60,149 nucleotides of DNA from Syntrophobacterales bacterium (GCA_031274925.1 JAISPL010000040.1:1-60149), one strand, 5' to 3'; positions 1 to 8,955 are shown, counted from the stretch's first letter. Notes: generated from the sequence alone by a model not told the origin. Translations and numbers: made by a program.

Positions 1-127
1 TGCATCTATTATGCGTTTACGTAAGTCCTTCGATAATGGCGCTGGCGTCCTGTAAACACCCCTTCTTCTTGGATATTTACAGAATATTCTATAGTATGTG
101 TTTTGTTAAGTTGGTATAAGTTGGTAA

Positions 128-159
128 GGAGAATGGGAGAATGGGAGAATGGGAGAATG
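128..159. repeat. 8-bp tandem repeat, four perfect copies
   Basis: Four perfect head-to-tail copies of GGAGAATG lie about 50 bp beyond the stop codon of the NtrC-type regulator gene. The run is a simple-sequence tract of the kind that changes length by slippage. It overlaps no gene I accept, and I see no function for it. Confidence 0.85.
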
Positions 160-206
160 GAAAGCGAAACAGCGGGCGATAAGGTCTTGAGATATCAGGA
201 CCGGTA

Positions 207-1658
207 TTACTTCAGCCCGAGTCTTTTCATCTTTTCTATTAGAGTGGTCCTGTTCATATTTAGGGCTTGGGCTGCCTTGCTCTTGACTCCTTTGGTTTCG
301 TTGAGGGCCTGGAGGATCAGTGATTTCTCGAATTCAGTTACGAGTGTTTCGTAACCTTTCCCGATGTCGACGGGGACCTCCTCCTGTCTTTTGTCCGCGG
401 TATAAAATTTTTCCGGAAGATCTTCAACATCTATATACCCGGTTTTTTTCAGTACCACGAGCCTCTCTACGAGGTTCTGAAGCTCTCGTACATTGCCGGG
501 ATAATCATAGTCTATGAGCGCGTTCATGGCCTCTTCGCTGAAACCTTCTATTACGGCGTTATTCAACTTGTTAGACCTTCCAAGAAAGTAATCGAACAAC
601 AGGGGGATGTCCTGACGCCTTTCGCGTAAAGGAGGAATGTGGATTGGCACCACGTTGAGCCTGTAATAGAGATCCTCCCTGAACTTTCCTTCCGCCACAA
701 GATCTTCAAGCTTTCTGTTCGTCGCGGCGATAATCCTCAGATCAACCCTGATCGTTTTTGACCCGCCGATTCTCTCGAACGTTTTCTCTTGCAGGACTCG
801 CAGCAATTTGACCTGAAGGTTGGAGCTCATGTCGCCGATCTCATCAAGGAAAATGGAACCCCCGCTTGCAAGCTCGAACCGGCCGAACCTTGTGTTTATC
901 GCCCCGGTAAACGCGCCTTTTTCGTAGCCGAAAAGCTCGCTTTCCAGCAGGCTTTCTGGGATGGCCCCGCAGTTGACTATCACAAGAGGATTATCTCTTT
1001 TCGAGGAATTATAATGGATTGCCCGTGCCACCAGTTCTTTTCCCACACCGCTTTCGCCTGTGATGAGCACGGTGGCGTTTGTGTCGGCCACTTTCTCAAT
1101 GAGCTCGAAGACTTTCTGGACAGGAAAACTGATTCCGATAATGTTCTCAAACTTGTATTTATCCTTGAGGCAGCTCCGGAGCATCGTATTTTCCCTGGTC
1201 AATTTATTCTCAGAAAACCTACGAAGTAAATTTGCTTTTAAGGTAAGCCCTTTCGGAATATTCTCGTTCTTCAGGAGAGTGAAGTAGTGCATTGCTGAAT
1301 CGACGGTAGCGAGTACTTCCTCAAGTTTGAAGGGTTTCAGAAGATAATCGAACGCACCGCACCTCATGGCATTGATGGCCGTCTCAAGGCTTCCATACCC
1401 TGTCATGACGATGCCCAGAGTGTTGAGGAATTCTTTCTGTATGAAATTAATGAGTTGAAGTCCATCGATCTTAGGCATTACCAGGTCGGTGATGAGGACC
1501 TGGTAATTGTTGTTCTTGAGAGCCGCCAACGCTTTCTTGCTTTCAAAGAATGCATCGACTTCATACCCATTGGAGACCAAGAATTCCGTCAGCATAGTAA
1601 GAATGCTTTCTTCGTCCTCTACAATTATGATTTTACCCTTGTAAATGTTATCAGTCAT
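207..1658 (-). CDS. sigma-54-dependent response regulator, NtrC family
   Basis: This is a 483-residue transcriptional activator of RpoN promoters, controlled by phosphorylation. It has a receiver domain (about residues 8-120, phospho-acceptor Asp58 in LITDLVMP), a linker, an AAA+ ATPase domain (about 172-395) with Walker A GESGVGKE at 201-208 and the sigma-54 contact loop GAFTGA at 248-253, and a C-terminal Fis-type helix-turn-helix (SKAAQALNMNRTTLIEKMK). The length is normal for the family and all motifs are present. No sensor kinase lies in the window, so its signal and targets are unknown. It faces away from the decayed flagellar region; NtrC-type regulators often control flagellar or envelope genes, but a link here is only a guess. 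Confidence 0.95.
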   Translation of the reverse strand: MTDNIYKGKIIIVEDEESILTMLTEFLVSNGYEVDAFFESKKALAALKNNNYQVLITDLVMPKIDGLQLINFIQKEFLNTLGIVMTGYGSLETAINAMRCGAFDYLLKPFKLEEVLATVDSAMHYFTLLKNENIPKGLTLKANLLRRFSENKLTRENTMLRSCLKDKYKFENIIGISFPVQKVFELIEKVADTNATVLITGESGVGKELVARAIHYNSSKRDNPLVIVNCGAIPESLLESELFGYEKGAFTGAINTRFGRFELASGGSIFLDEIGDMSSNLQVKLLRVLQEKTFERIGGSKTIRVDLRIIAATNRKLEDLVAEGKFREDLYYRLNVVPIHIPPLRERRQDIPLLFDYFLGRSNKLNNAVIEGFSEEAMNALIDYDYPGNVRELQNLVERLVVLKKTGYIDVEDLPEKFYTADKRQEEVPVDIGKGYETLVTEFEKSLILQALNETKGVKSKAAQALNMNRTTLIEKMKRLGLK

Positions 1659-2258
1659 AAAGGATCATTTCAGGTCTAACTCAAACCTCATGGGGACCAT
1701 TATACAATTTTTTCATTGTTTTTTCATTGCCTGAAATTTAAATAAATTAAACTCGAAGACGATTTGACCGACCTATGGACCAGAGAGCGGTTTAGAATGT
1801 GGGATCTCCAGTGGAGGCCAAGGACAGTCCGCCCCGGCAGCAGTATTGTTTCTACCGTGGCCAAAGCAGTGATGCAGTGAAGGGTAAATATGGTGGCTCT
1901 TGCCCAAAGGAGGAGTCCAGAAACATCACCTCTTTTCTCTGCCATCCTTTATAAAAAAGTAGAAGGTTAACGGGATAATCGGGATTCTTGTAATGAAATT
2001 TGAGTTCCACGTTGTGACCGAACCACGATTGGTATTACCATACCTTCTTCAAGCTGATGCCAGCCTTTTCGAACTCTTTTCAGGCCTGCCCCGAGATAAT
2101 GTTCATCAAGTCACCAATTGAGTCGGCCGAGTCGGCCATTTCGAGGCCGATCTTATCGCTATGGCGCTTTCTTGTCGTCTGCGAGTCTTATATCTCTGGA
2201 TATGGCTACATGTTTTTTGAAGACCGCATGGACTGATGGAAATGGGATGCGGTGAACC
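1659..2258. other. gap with no recognisable gene
   Basis: About 600 bases upstream of the NtrC-type gene. Frames are short and broken, and no RNA gene or convincing promoter stands out. Because the next kilobase holds gene remnants, this stretch may be further decayed coding DNA, but I could not match any of it to a family. Confidence 0.5.
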
Positions 2259-2415
2259 GACATCACCGACACTGTGAACGGAGGCGAGCTTAAAGCCCTG
2301 ATTGATACGAGGGATAAATATACGCCATAGTTCCTTGAATGAAATAGACAACCTATCGGCAGCCTTCAGAGACAATGTGAAATGGGACGTGAACGGCTCG
2401 ACGGTTACCAACTAA
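2259..2415 (+). pseudogene. probable remnant of flgK (hook-associated protein 1)
   Basis: One frame reads VNGGELKALIDTRDKYTP, stops, and continues after a one-base frame change as FLNEIDNLSAAFRDNV. This matches the pattern of the FlgK region where a GG(E/K)L..L.D.RD segment is followed by a helix of the form L..L..A.. ..V. Only about 50 codons are left, with an internal stop and a frameshift, so it cannot make a working protein. Remnants resembling fliD and fliS follow at once, a usual neighbourhood for flgK, which supports the reading. The identification was made by eye and needs a profile search. Confidence 0.45.
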
Positions 2416-2535
2416 AGCTCATGAATGTAGTCGCATCCGATCTTACCGACAGGATAACATCCTACAGACCTTGGGCGTCATTAGGTGTCAAATTCAGCAA
2501 AGAATTAAGAATTACCTTGCCTATGTTGTTAACAG
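2416..2535 (+). pseudogene. possible remnant of fliD (flagellar cap)
   Basis: The frame reads DLTDRITSYRPWASLGVKF and then SKELRITLPMLL. FliD proteins commonly carry a segment of the type L..LGVKFSKDG.LTLD..KL, and this fragment looks like a worn copy of it. It sits between the FlgK-like and FliS-like remnants, as expected for a collapsed flagellin-cap-chaperone cluster. The match is short and could be chance. Confidence 0.3.
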
Positions 2536-2598
2536 TTAGACAAAAAGCAACAACAATCCAGCAGCAACAATCCATAGGAGGCCCGGTCGACTTTAGTA

Positions 2599-2747
2599 AA
2601 TCCATACAATCCATACAATGCCTATGGCAGGTGAACGTAATGGCTGACGAGTACGACAAGGGCGAGATCCCCAGGAGGAACATCTCTTTCCTTTACGGAT
2701 ATCTCATAAAGCGGCTAAGAGAAGTCCATGCGCCGCTTAAAAAATAG
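2599..2747 (+). pseudogene. possible remnant of fliS (flagellin chaperone)
   Basis: The stretch opens with NPYNPYNAYGR, like the usual N-terminus of FliS, meets a stop, and continues in another frame as ADEYDKGEIPRRNISFLYGY then LIKRLREVH. The second piece resembles the C-terminal part of FliS, where a Gly-Gly-Glu-Ile segment is followed by the LYdYm..RL..A helix. The middle of the protein is missing. Read together with its neighbours it suggests a flagellar cluster removed by internal deletions. The identification is tentative. Confidence 0.33.
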
Positions 2748-2962
2748 GGATACCCGTGATGACAAGGCATCTCTGTGCTGTGGTACTGTGATGGGTCGGA
2801 TGGTTGGGGTGTTTTGGCAGCATGGATTTACACTCCATACTTTCCCTTTTCCCGTTTGCAATGACACGTGGCAAAGATTTTGCAGATATATTCACAAGAG
2901 GATGACAAAAAGATTTTAAAAATGGTGAATGACAAACATATAAGATATATCGTATACTTATA

Positions 2963-3418
2963 ATGGATAACAATAAGGAGTTGCGTGAAATACTTGAGGG
3001 TTATCTAATCCAAAGGATGAAGGCGATTTCATAGACGGCGCCGGTGACGGGAAGGAGGCTCTGGAAAAGTATTAGACAAATCCGTACAACCTCATCATCA
3101 AAGACCTCAATACACTTTGAATGCCCGAATTTACGGGGACCTAACTTCTTAAGAGAGGTCGCGAAGTACAAGAGCAATACGGATTTATCATCATTACCGG
3201 CTATGTATCCCTTGATATGGACATAGAAGCGTTCAGAGGTTGGACTCGACTACATTGTGAAGCTTTTCAGGATGGAAGAACTGAAGATTGTAGTTGAGAA
3301 CGCCAGGGATAAGATCATGTTGAAGAAGGCGAATGCGCGGCTTTTCGAGAAGTTGACCCGCTTCTATGAGAGGCTTGCGCGGTACAGACGGCTGATAAGT
3401 CAGGGGTATCAAAACTGA
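2963..3418 (+). pseudogene. decayed response-regulator receiver gene
   Basis: Receiver-domain sequence can be followed through three frames. It begins with an ATG (DNNKELREILEGYLIQ), moves into a frame reading GDGKEALEKY, NPYNLIIKDLNTL, MPEFTG and YGFIIITGYVSLDMDIEAF, then shifts again to GLDYIVKLFRMEELKIVVEN and ends at a stop after GYQN. These blocks correspond to the beta1-alpha1, phospho-acceptor, T-loop and (G..DY..K.F...EL) regions of a receiver. At least three internal stops and two frameshifts are present, so it is dead. It directly precedes the intact HD-GYP response regulator, so it may be an old paralogue or partner. Confidence 0.75.
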
Positions 3419-3564
3419 TTGACGTGGAAGGAATCCTTAATGAAATGATGAAACTGGACCTGCTTAGAAAATGAAGGTTTTAGACTTGATGATGCGGCGC
3501 GGCATGGAGAGGATTTTATGAAAAAGTTACGGTATGAAACGTTGGCGCGGACAGAGGTTTGTGA

Positions 3565-5049
3565 ATGATAGAAGGTTCGAAAGTTCTGCTTGTTGATGAC
3601 AGTGAGGAAGTAATTGAGATTCTGTCCGATTTTCTCCAGATGAACGATTGTGAGGTGCGCGTTGCGTATACTGGGCGGATGGCCATTGACATCTTCGACA
3701 GAGAAGAGTTTGACATCGTTATCCTTGATGTAAAATTACCCGATACTAACGGCTTATCACTCCTTGACACTATAAAAGTCAAAAATCCGACAGTAGCGGT
3801 AATCATGATTACAGGCCATCATGAGCCTGATTTTATCGTAGAGGCGATGAAAAAAGGCGCTTCCGATTTCCTGATGAAGCCTTTTGAATGTGATAAGCTT
3901 ATGCTTTCCATGATGCGGGTTCTCCGCGAGAGGGAACTTCTCATTGAGAAGGACAGCATTCTCCAAAGCATTGAGGATAAGCAGAAAATCGAGATGCTAA
4001 ACAGGGAACTGCAGAACAAGATAAGAGAATTGACGACAATGTACCATATTTCCAACAAGTTCAATTCCCTCAACATATTCGATGACGTGTACGAAAAGAT
4101 GATCCACATCATAGGCGAGGTGATGGATACGAAATCGTGCGGGTACTATATAGTTGACAGGGAAAAGAAGGAGTTGATTCTTTACAGGGGCAATGGAGGC
4201 AAGAACGAGGTTTCCAATGATAAGAGAGTTGCCCTCTCTGATGAGTTTCTCGGGCATTCACATTTGTCGAAGAAGTTTTTCTACGAGGGCAGTAAACTCT
4301 ACCTGCCCCTTCTGATCAAGGGTGAATGTATTGGTTTCATTATGGTGGACGGTAAAGCGAACGGTATCGGAAAGGATGCGTTTCATCAAGGTGACCTGTT
4401 TTTTCTAAGACTTATCACTGAAAAAGCATCAACGCAGATCGAAAACCATATGTTGTACGAGAGTCTCTTCGAAAACGCACTCCAGACACTTACATCCCTG
4501 ATCACTGCTATCAATAAAAGAGATCTCTACACGGAAGGACATTGCAAGCGCGTTACGGAGGCGAGTCTGAAATTGGGGAGGGTAATAGGGGTTACCGATT
4601 ACGAAGAAGATGTCCTCAAGGTAGTTGGACCTATCCATGACTTGGGTAAGGTCGGGGTGCCCGATTCCATACTGCTAAAACCGAAAAAATTGACTTACGA
4701 CGAGTATCAGATAATGAAAGATCACTCCGCATGTGGCGAAGAGATAGTGAACCGGTTTGAAATATTGTCCAGTGAGGCAAAAATCATCCGTTACCATCAC
4801 GAGAGATTTGACGGCATTGGTTATCCCGATACTCTCCATGGAGACGAAATCCCGAAGTGTGCCCGGATCATCGCGGTGTGCGACGCCTACGACGCCATGA
4901 CAAGCGATCGACCTTACCGGAAGGCGCTCAGCAAGGATGTTGCCCTTGCTGAGATCAAAAAGTGCAAAGGTATGCAGTTCGACCCCGAGATATCGGACGC
5001 CTTTTGTACCATGCTGGGCGAAAGAGAAATGAGAGGTGGTGTGAATTAA
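3565..5049 (+). CDS. response regulator with GAF and HD-GYP domains (c-di-GMP phosphodiesterase)
   Basis: The 494-residue protein has a receiver (about 5-120, Asp55 in IVILDVKLP), a probable coiled-coil linker (125-160), a GAF-like sensory region (about 160-290) and a C-terminal HD-GYP domain (about 305-490). HD is at 358-359 in HDLGK and the family motif HHERFDGIGYP is at 411-421, so the metal-binding residues look intact. Known members hydrolyse cyclic di-GMP to GMP or pGpG. It stands in a signalling island with a broken receiver gene upstream, and a broken HDOD gene and a GGDEF gene downstream, so it probably sets c-di-GMP levels together with the GGDEF protein. Confidence 0.95.
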   Translation: MIEGSKVLLVDDSEEVIEILSDFLQMNDCEVRVAYTGRMAIDIFDREEFDIVILDVKLPDTNGLSLLDTIKVKNPTVAVIMITGHHEPDFIVEAMKKGASDFLMKPFECDKLMLSMMRVLRERELLIEKDSILQSIEDKQKIEMLNRELQNKIRELTTMYHISNKFNSLNIFDDVYEKMIHIIGEVMDTKSCGYYIVDREKKELILYRGNGGKNEVSNDKRVALSDEFLGHSHLSKKFFYEGSKLYLPLLIKGECIGFIMVDGKANGIGKDAFHQGDLFFLRLITEKASTQIENHMLYESLFENALQTLTSLITAINKRDLYTEGHCKRVTEASLKLGRVIGVTDYEEDVLKVVGPIHDLGKVGVPDSILLKPKKLTYDEYQIMKDHSACGEEIVNRFEILSSEAKIIRYHHERFDGIGYPDTLHGDEIPKCARIIAVCDAYDAMTSDRPYRKALSKDVALAEIKKCKGMQFDPEISDAFCTMLGEREMRGGVN

Positions 5050-5475
5050 GAGGCTAATATTTCGGAGGTAGAAGACAGTCTGCCGGTTGAATTCAGGCGC
5101 GTAGGTCACGAAGAATTCTTGAGACTCGAAAATATCCTGCGCCACAATTCTTCCTGTAAGTCGGGAAGGTTCCGTGTAACCGAGTTTCAGGGTGGCTTTG
5201 CCTGTATGCCTCCCCTACTGGGAGGGGAGAACAATGAGCTTTTTTTGTGTACCTTAACGTGTTCGACAGAAAGCCGGACATGATAATAAATCTCTTTAAA
5301 TCAAGGAAGAATGGGTCCCTTCATGCTCCATAGAAAAGCCGAGCGGGAAAGCCATTATTGAGATCATAGACGGCAGTCAGTCGGAGGAAATGCCCGCGAA
5401 GCAGCCGCTTTTGAGTATTTCCTATTATTTTTTGTGGTTTTTTCGCCTGTTGTGGTATATTAAAAAGAGTATTTT
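5050..5475 (+). other. gap, probably decayed coding sequence of unknown family
   Basis: One frame reads ISEVEDSLPVEFRRVGHEEF and continues through LRLENILRHNSSCKSGRF before stops appear. Another frame later reads GKAIIEIIDGSQSEEMPA. These look like protein-coding remnants rather than random translation, and the intact gene before and broken gene after both belong to c-di-GMP-type signalling. I could not name the family. A perfect 6-bp stem (5209-5225) lies inside, but no T-run follows it directly. Confidence 0.4.
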
Positions 5476-6304
5476 ATGCTCCGATTGATCCCGGATACGC
5501 TTCAGCCCGTAATGATTTTACCCAAATCGGTTATCAACGCCAATGGTGTCGTGTAATATTCACGGAGGATACCGAACTTACCGTCGCACTTATCGACAGG
5601 ATACACGACATGGATATAGAACCGTTTTTGTAAAAGGAATGCCTCAAGCCCCTGTCTTTTATTCACCAATCTATGGCTTTCCAGGCAGAATATCCTACAT
5701 GTCCCAAGGGGTTGTACCGCTACTCGGGTTAAAAGTGATAAAAGGCTTGTTCCTCGGTATCTGTGCTTTCAATCGGATGCAGAAAACCATGATAGGGCTA
5801 TGGGAATACTGCTTCGCCTGCCTGAGCGCCGCGAGGGTTCTGGCGAAGAAAAAGGAGATAAAAGAGTTTAAGGAGGTCTCCATTTCGGGGGGGCTTTTAC
5901 GATCCCGGGAAAGCGATCCTTGTGATCCAGTATACTGACGAATATAAAACTTTTAGGTGATGCTGAACGTAAAGATATACTGATTGACAAAACGGAAAAG
6001 GCATATTTCGAGGTGATCCGCGTGGAAGTCGTCACCTGGATAACTCAAAGAAGCGGAGTTTTTAAAGAATATGATTGAAATGACAGGGAAGCATAATCGA
6101 CTTGATGTTTCACGGTATACCTGCATGGAGATGGCAATCGTCCATCTGGCGGATGTTTTTGTGAAGGCCATGGGATTTGGTTTTGCGGGTGACCGTATCA
6201 TACCGGTTGTTAACTCGAATGTACGTAAACTTCTCGGCCTGACTGAAGGCGACCTCAAAGAGACGGAGGACGGCATGGAGGCTGCCGCCAACCTTTTTCA
6301 ATAG
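5476..6304 (+). pseudogene. frameshifted HDOD-domain signalling gene
   Basis: An HDOD (HD-like signal output) protein can be reassembled across several frames: an N-terminal segment LQPVMILPKSVINANGVV, then IFTEDTELTVALIDRIHDMD (the common L.PGM.L...V...G.VLL...T.LT..LI pattern); an HDOD core in the frame of 5543-5938 (SPIYGFPGRISYMSQGVVPL, GLKVIKGLFLG, GLWEYCFACLSAARVLAKKK); a remnant of the HD..GK segment (DPGKAILVIQYTDEY); and the C-terminal IVHLADVFVKAMGFGFAGD at 6071-6304. At least three frame changes and an internal stop make it non-functional. HDOD proteins act in bacterial signalling, often with c-di-GMP enzymes, which fits the neighbours. It ends 14 bp before the GGDEF gene, so the two were probably one operon. 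Confidence 0.85.
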
Positions 6305-6318
6305 CCTGTTCAATTACC

Positions 6319-7269
6319 ATGAAAACGATCGTTCTTATCTCTCTCGACATGGTCATGATCAGCATAATCGACAAAATCTTGGAGAAATTTTACAGGGTCG
6401 TTGTCTTCATGGATATGCGTTCGGCCCTGGACTATATCTATAACTCAATACCAGACCTGATGATCGTGGATATCATGAACCCTGATGATCAGACCATAAT
6501 TACCGTCCTCAACAGTCTGAAAGAAGATCCTATTTTCAGCCAGTTGCCTGTTCTCACCCTTCTTGCGGATACCAGGTTTTTACCTTCCTTTTGGGAAAGT
6601 TTACCCGTCGAAGATTTCTTGAGAAAATCAGATATTAAGAAAGAGTTAATCCTTAGAGTGAGCCTTGCGATCCTGAGGTCGGAAAGGGTTGTAGAGATAA
6701 ACCCCCTTACCCGCCTCCCCGGGAATATTGCGATCAACAAGCAGATACAGTCGAGGCTTGATGGTGGGCGTGAGTTTTCCCTTGCCTATGCCGACCTTGA
6801 TTATTTCAAACCTTTTAATGACTACTACGGTTTCAGCCGTGGCGACGAGGTGTTGAAAATGGCGGGCAGACTTATCGGTAATATGGTGAAAAGTAAACAG
6901 CCTAAGGACAGCTTTGTAGGCCACATCGGCGGAGATGATTTCGTGTTCATAATGAACCCGGAACTTGCAGGAGAGACTGCGAAAGAGATCATACGTGCCT
7001 TTGACAGGATAGTACCTACATTCTATAACGCAGAGGACAGAAAAACAGGACTAATCATGTCCCGTGACCGCCAAGGGAATAGGAGGAGTTTCCCAGTGAT
7101 CACCATCTCAATCGGGATTGCCCTGAGCAGGGTCGGGTCTTTCTCTCACTATGGCGAGTTGGCAGGGATTGCCTCGGAGATGAACTCCTATGCAAAACAC
7201 CTCGAAGGAAGCTGTTTCGTAATGGACAGGAGGCATAATAGGACATCGTGGCGCGGGAGCATCAAGTGA
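6319..7269 (+). CDS. receiver-like/GGDEF protein (putative diguanylate cyclase)
   Basis: The 316-residue protein has an N-terminal receiver-like domain (about 1-118, Asp51 in MIVDIMNP) and a C-terminal GGDEF domain (about 125-310) with NPLTRLPGN, DLDYFKPFNDYYGFSRGDE and the active-site loop GGDDF at 204-208. The third acidic position is Asp instead of the usual Glu, a conservative change whose effect on catalysis is unknown. The RxxD product-inhibition site normally five residues before the loop is missing. It follows the HDOD remnant by 14 bp. It probably makes c-di-GMP, opposing the HD-GYP protein upstream, though a degenerate sensor role is possible. No clear Shine-Dalgarno is visible. Confidence 0.85.
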   Translation: MKTIVLISLDMVMISIIDKILEKFYRVVVFMDMRSALDYIYNSIPDLMIVDIMNPDDQTIITVLNSLKEDPIFSQLPVLTLLADTRFLPSFWESLPVEDFLRKSDIKKELILRVSLAILRSERVVEINPLTRLPGNIAINKQIQSRLDGGREFSLAYADLDYFKPFNDYYGFSRGDEVLKMAGRLIGNMVKSKQPKDSFVGHIGGDDFVFIMNPELAGETAKEIIRAFDRIVPTFYNAEDRKTGLIMSRDRQGNRRSFPVITISIGIALSRVGSFSHYGELAGIASEMNSYAKHLEGSCFVMDRRHNRTSWRGSIK

Positions 7270-7343
7270 ATCGCATAGGGGAGAAGAAGAGCGAAGAACA
7301 TAGATAGTAAAACTTTTATTGCGAGAGGAGTGGAGAGAAATTA

Positions 7344-8501
7344 TTGAGTCCCCTCGCATTATTCTGGAATATCCGCAAAGCCCGCTTCCTGAGCCGCCCT
7401 AACCGGTTTCTCGTGCGATGCGAACTCGACGGACTGCCCGTGGAGGCGTTCCTTCCTAATCCGGGAAGGCTTCTGGAACTCCTGCTGCCCGATTCCATCG
7501 TGTATGTCACGGAAGACGAGGCGTTTAAACGGAGAAAAACATGCTTTACGGTCGTTGCTGTGGAGCGTGAGAATCGGCCGGTCATGCTCCATACCCATCG
7601 GACGAATGACGTAGTCCGTCATCTTATAGTGAAAGACAGAATCCCTGGGTTAGAGGGCATGCGTATCGTGAGGGCCGAAGTACCGGTTGAGCACAGCAGG
7701 TTCGATTTTCTCCTTGATGACGGGACCTCCTCGCCGGTCTACCTTGAAGTGAAATCATGCACGCTCGTAGGTGAAAGGGTAGCCATGTTTCCCGACGCGG
7801 TCACCGCGAGGGGCGCGAGACATCTCATTGAACTTAGAGAGCTTAAGAAGAAGGGTGCAAGAACGGCCGTGCTTTTCGTGGTCCACTGGCCCACGCCCAT
7901 TTTTTTCATGCCCGACTACCATACGGACATTCATTTTGCCCGGACCCTGTTGGAAGTGCGGCATGATGTTCAGGTAATCCCTCTGGCGGTGAAATGGCGG
8001 GATGACCTGACTCTCGATACGGAGGTGAGACTCCTTAGCGTACCGTGGGACTATATAGAAAAGGAGGCCCGCGACGGAGGAAGCTATCTGCTGGTCCTCC
8101 GCCTTAACGGGGGTCACAGGATTCCGGTTGGAAGTCTTGGGGATACATTTTTCAGGGAAGGGTACTACGTGTACGTGGGTTCGGCCATGACGAACCTTAA
8201 TAAGAGGATTGAACGGCACCTGAGGATAAGGAAACTCCACCACTGGCATATTGACGAGTTGAGGGCGATATGTGATGTGCGGGCCGCCCTTGCCATCCGT
8301 TCATCGGAGCGCCTTGAATGCGTTTTGGCAGAGGCAGTTTCCTCCATGGCAGGTTGGCAGGTGAACGGGTTCGGTTCCTCGGACTGCTCGTGTCCGACTC
8401 ACATTTTCGGCTTTGAGAGCGATCCCCTGGAGTCAAAGGCCTTCCACAAGATGCTTCAGTACTTCCGAATGGGCCGGTACGTGGACCGGACCGGTTTCTG
8501 A
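7344..8501 (+). CDS. SfsA domain fused to a GIY-YIG-like (DUF123) domain
   Basis: The 385-residue protein starts at TTG behind AGGAGTGGAG. Residues about 1-235 are SfsA, a DNA-binding nuclease-fold family named for sugar fermentation stimulation in E. coli (blocks FLVRCELDG, AFLPNPGRL, VYLEVKSCTL, FPDAVTARGARHL). Residues about 245-375 match the DUF123 group, distant GIY-YIG relatives (YLLVLRLNG, GYYVYVGSAMTNLNKRIERH, HWHIDELRA). Each half has normal length, so this is a true fusion and not a read-through. The order SfsA then DUF123 occurs as separate proteins and fusions in anaerobes. The biochemical role is unclear; a nuclease in DNA metabolism is likely. Confidence 0.88.
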   Translation: MSPLALFWNIRKARFLSRPNRFLVRCELDGLPVEAFLPNPGRLLELLLPDSIVYVTEDEAFKRRKTCFTVVAVERENRPVMLHTHRTNDVVRHLIVKDRIPGLEGMRIVRAEVPVEHSRFDFLLDDGTSSPVYLEVKSCTLVGERVAMFPDAVTARGARHLIELRELKKKGARTAVLFVVHWPTPIFFMPDYHTDIHFARTLLEVRHDVQVIPLAVKWRDDLTLDTEVRLLSVPWDYIEKEARDGGSYLLVLRLNGGHRIPVGSLGDTFFREGYYVYVGSAMTNLNKRIERHLRIRKLHHWHIDELRAICDVRAALAIRSSERLECVLAEAVSSMAGWQVNGFGSSDCSCPTHIFGFESDPLESKAFHKMLQYFRMGRYVDRTGF

Positions 8502-8955
8502 CGTTTCATGCCTTATTCATCATTAGTACGGGTCTGACCGTGGCTCCTTTCCTTGAATCATCAATAGGTTTTGTTGATTTCCCGAAACTCATAGAATCTA
8601 ATCGGGCGATTGAAGGGAAACCGTCTGTTGAGGTGGAACCGATTAGTTTGGAGATAAAGAACCAGGGCACATCTCCCTTAAATGATCCCCCTTTGCCGCG
8701 TACCTACGGCAGAGGCGTCCATGGAGAGGGCGAGATAAAGGACATGAAACCGGAATTAGCCTCAAAAATTTTTGTACACGGCATCACTTAGGCCGACTCC
8801 CAAGACGGACAAAGATTGTTTCTAAAAATCCTATCGATAGCAGACCTGACAATTTGCTTATGGTGTGTGTTGAACACCTTTAGCTTCCTTTGATTATTGG
8901 CAATTTCAGATGCCGACTGTCTTTAAGGGACCACTCTAAATTTTTGTATCCTTAT
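8502..8955. other. gap with no recognised gene
   Basis: About 450 bases between the convergent SfsA-fusion and nitroreductase genes. An 83-codon frame at 8540-8791 has no ribosome-binding site and an unremarkable composition, and I do not accept it. No terminator hairpin with a T-run was seen. Confidence 0.5.

Noticed and set aside
789-1229. 146-codon frame on the plus strand
   Set aside because: It is the antisense shadow of the NtrC-type regulator gene, with no ribosome-binding site or family features.
4675-5145. 156-codon frame on the minus strand
   Set aside because: It lies opposite the HD-GYP domain, which is clearly coding on the plus strand.
5209-5225. GC-rich hairpin after the HD-GYP gene as a terminator
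   Set aside because: The perfect 6-bp stem is not followed directly by a T-run, and the surrounding sequence looks like decayed coding DNA.
8540-8791. 83-codon frame between the SfsA fusion and nitroreductase genes
   Set aside because: No ribosome-binding site, no family resemblance and low-complexity Pro/Gly-rich text.
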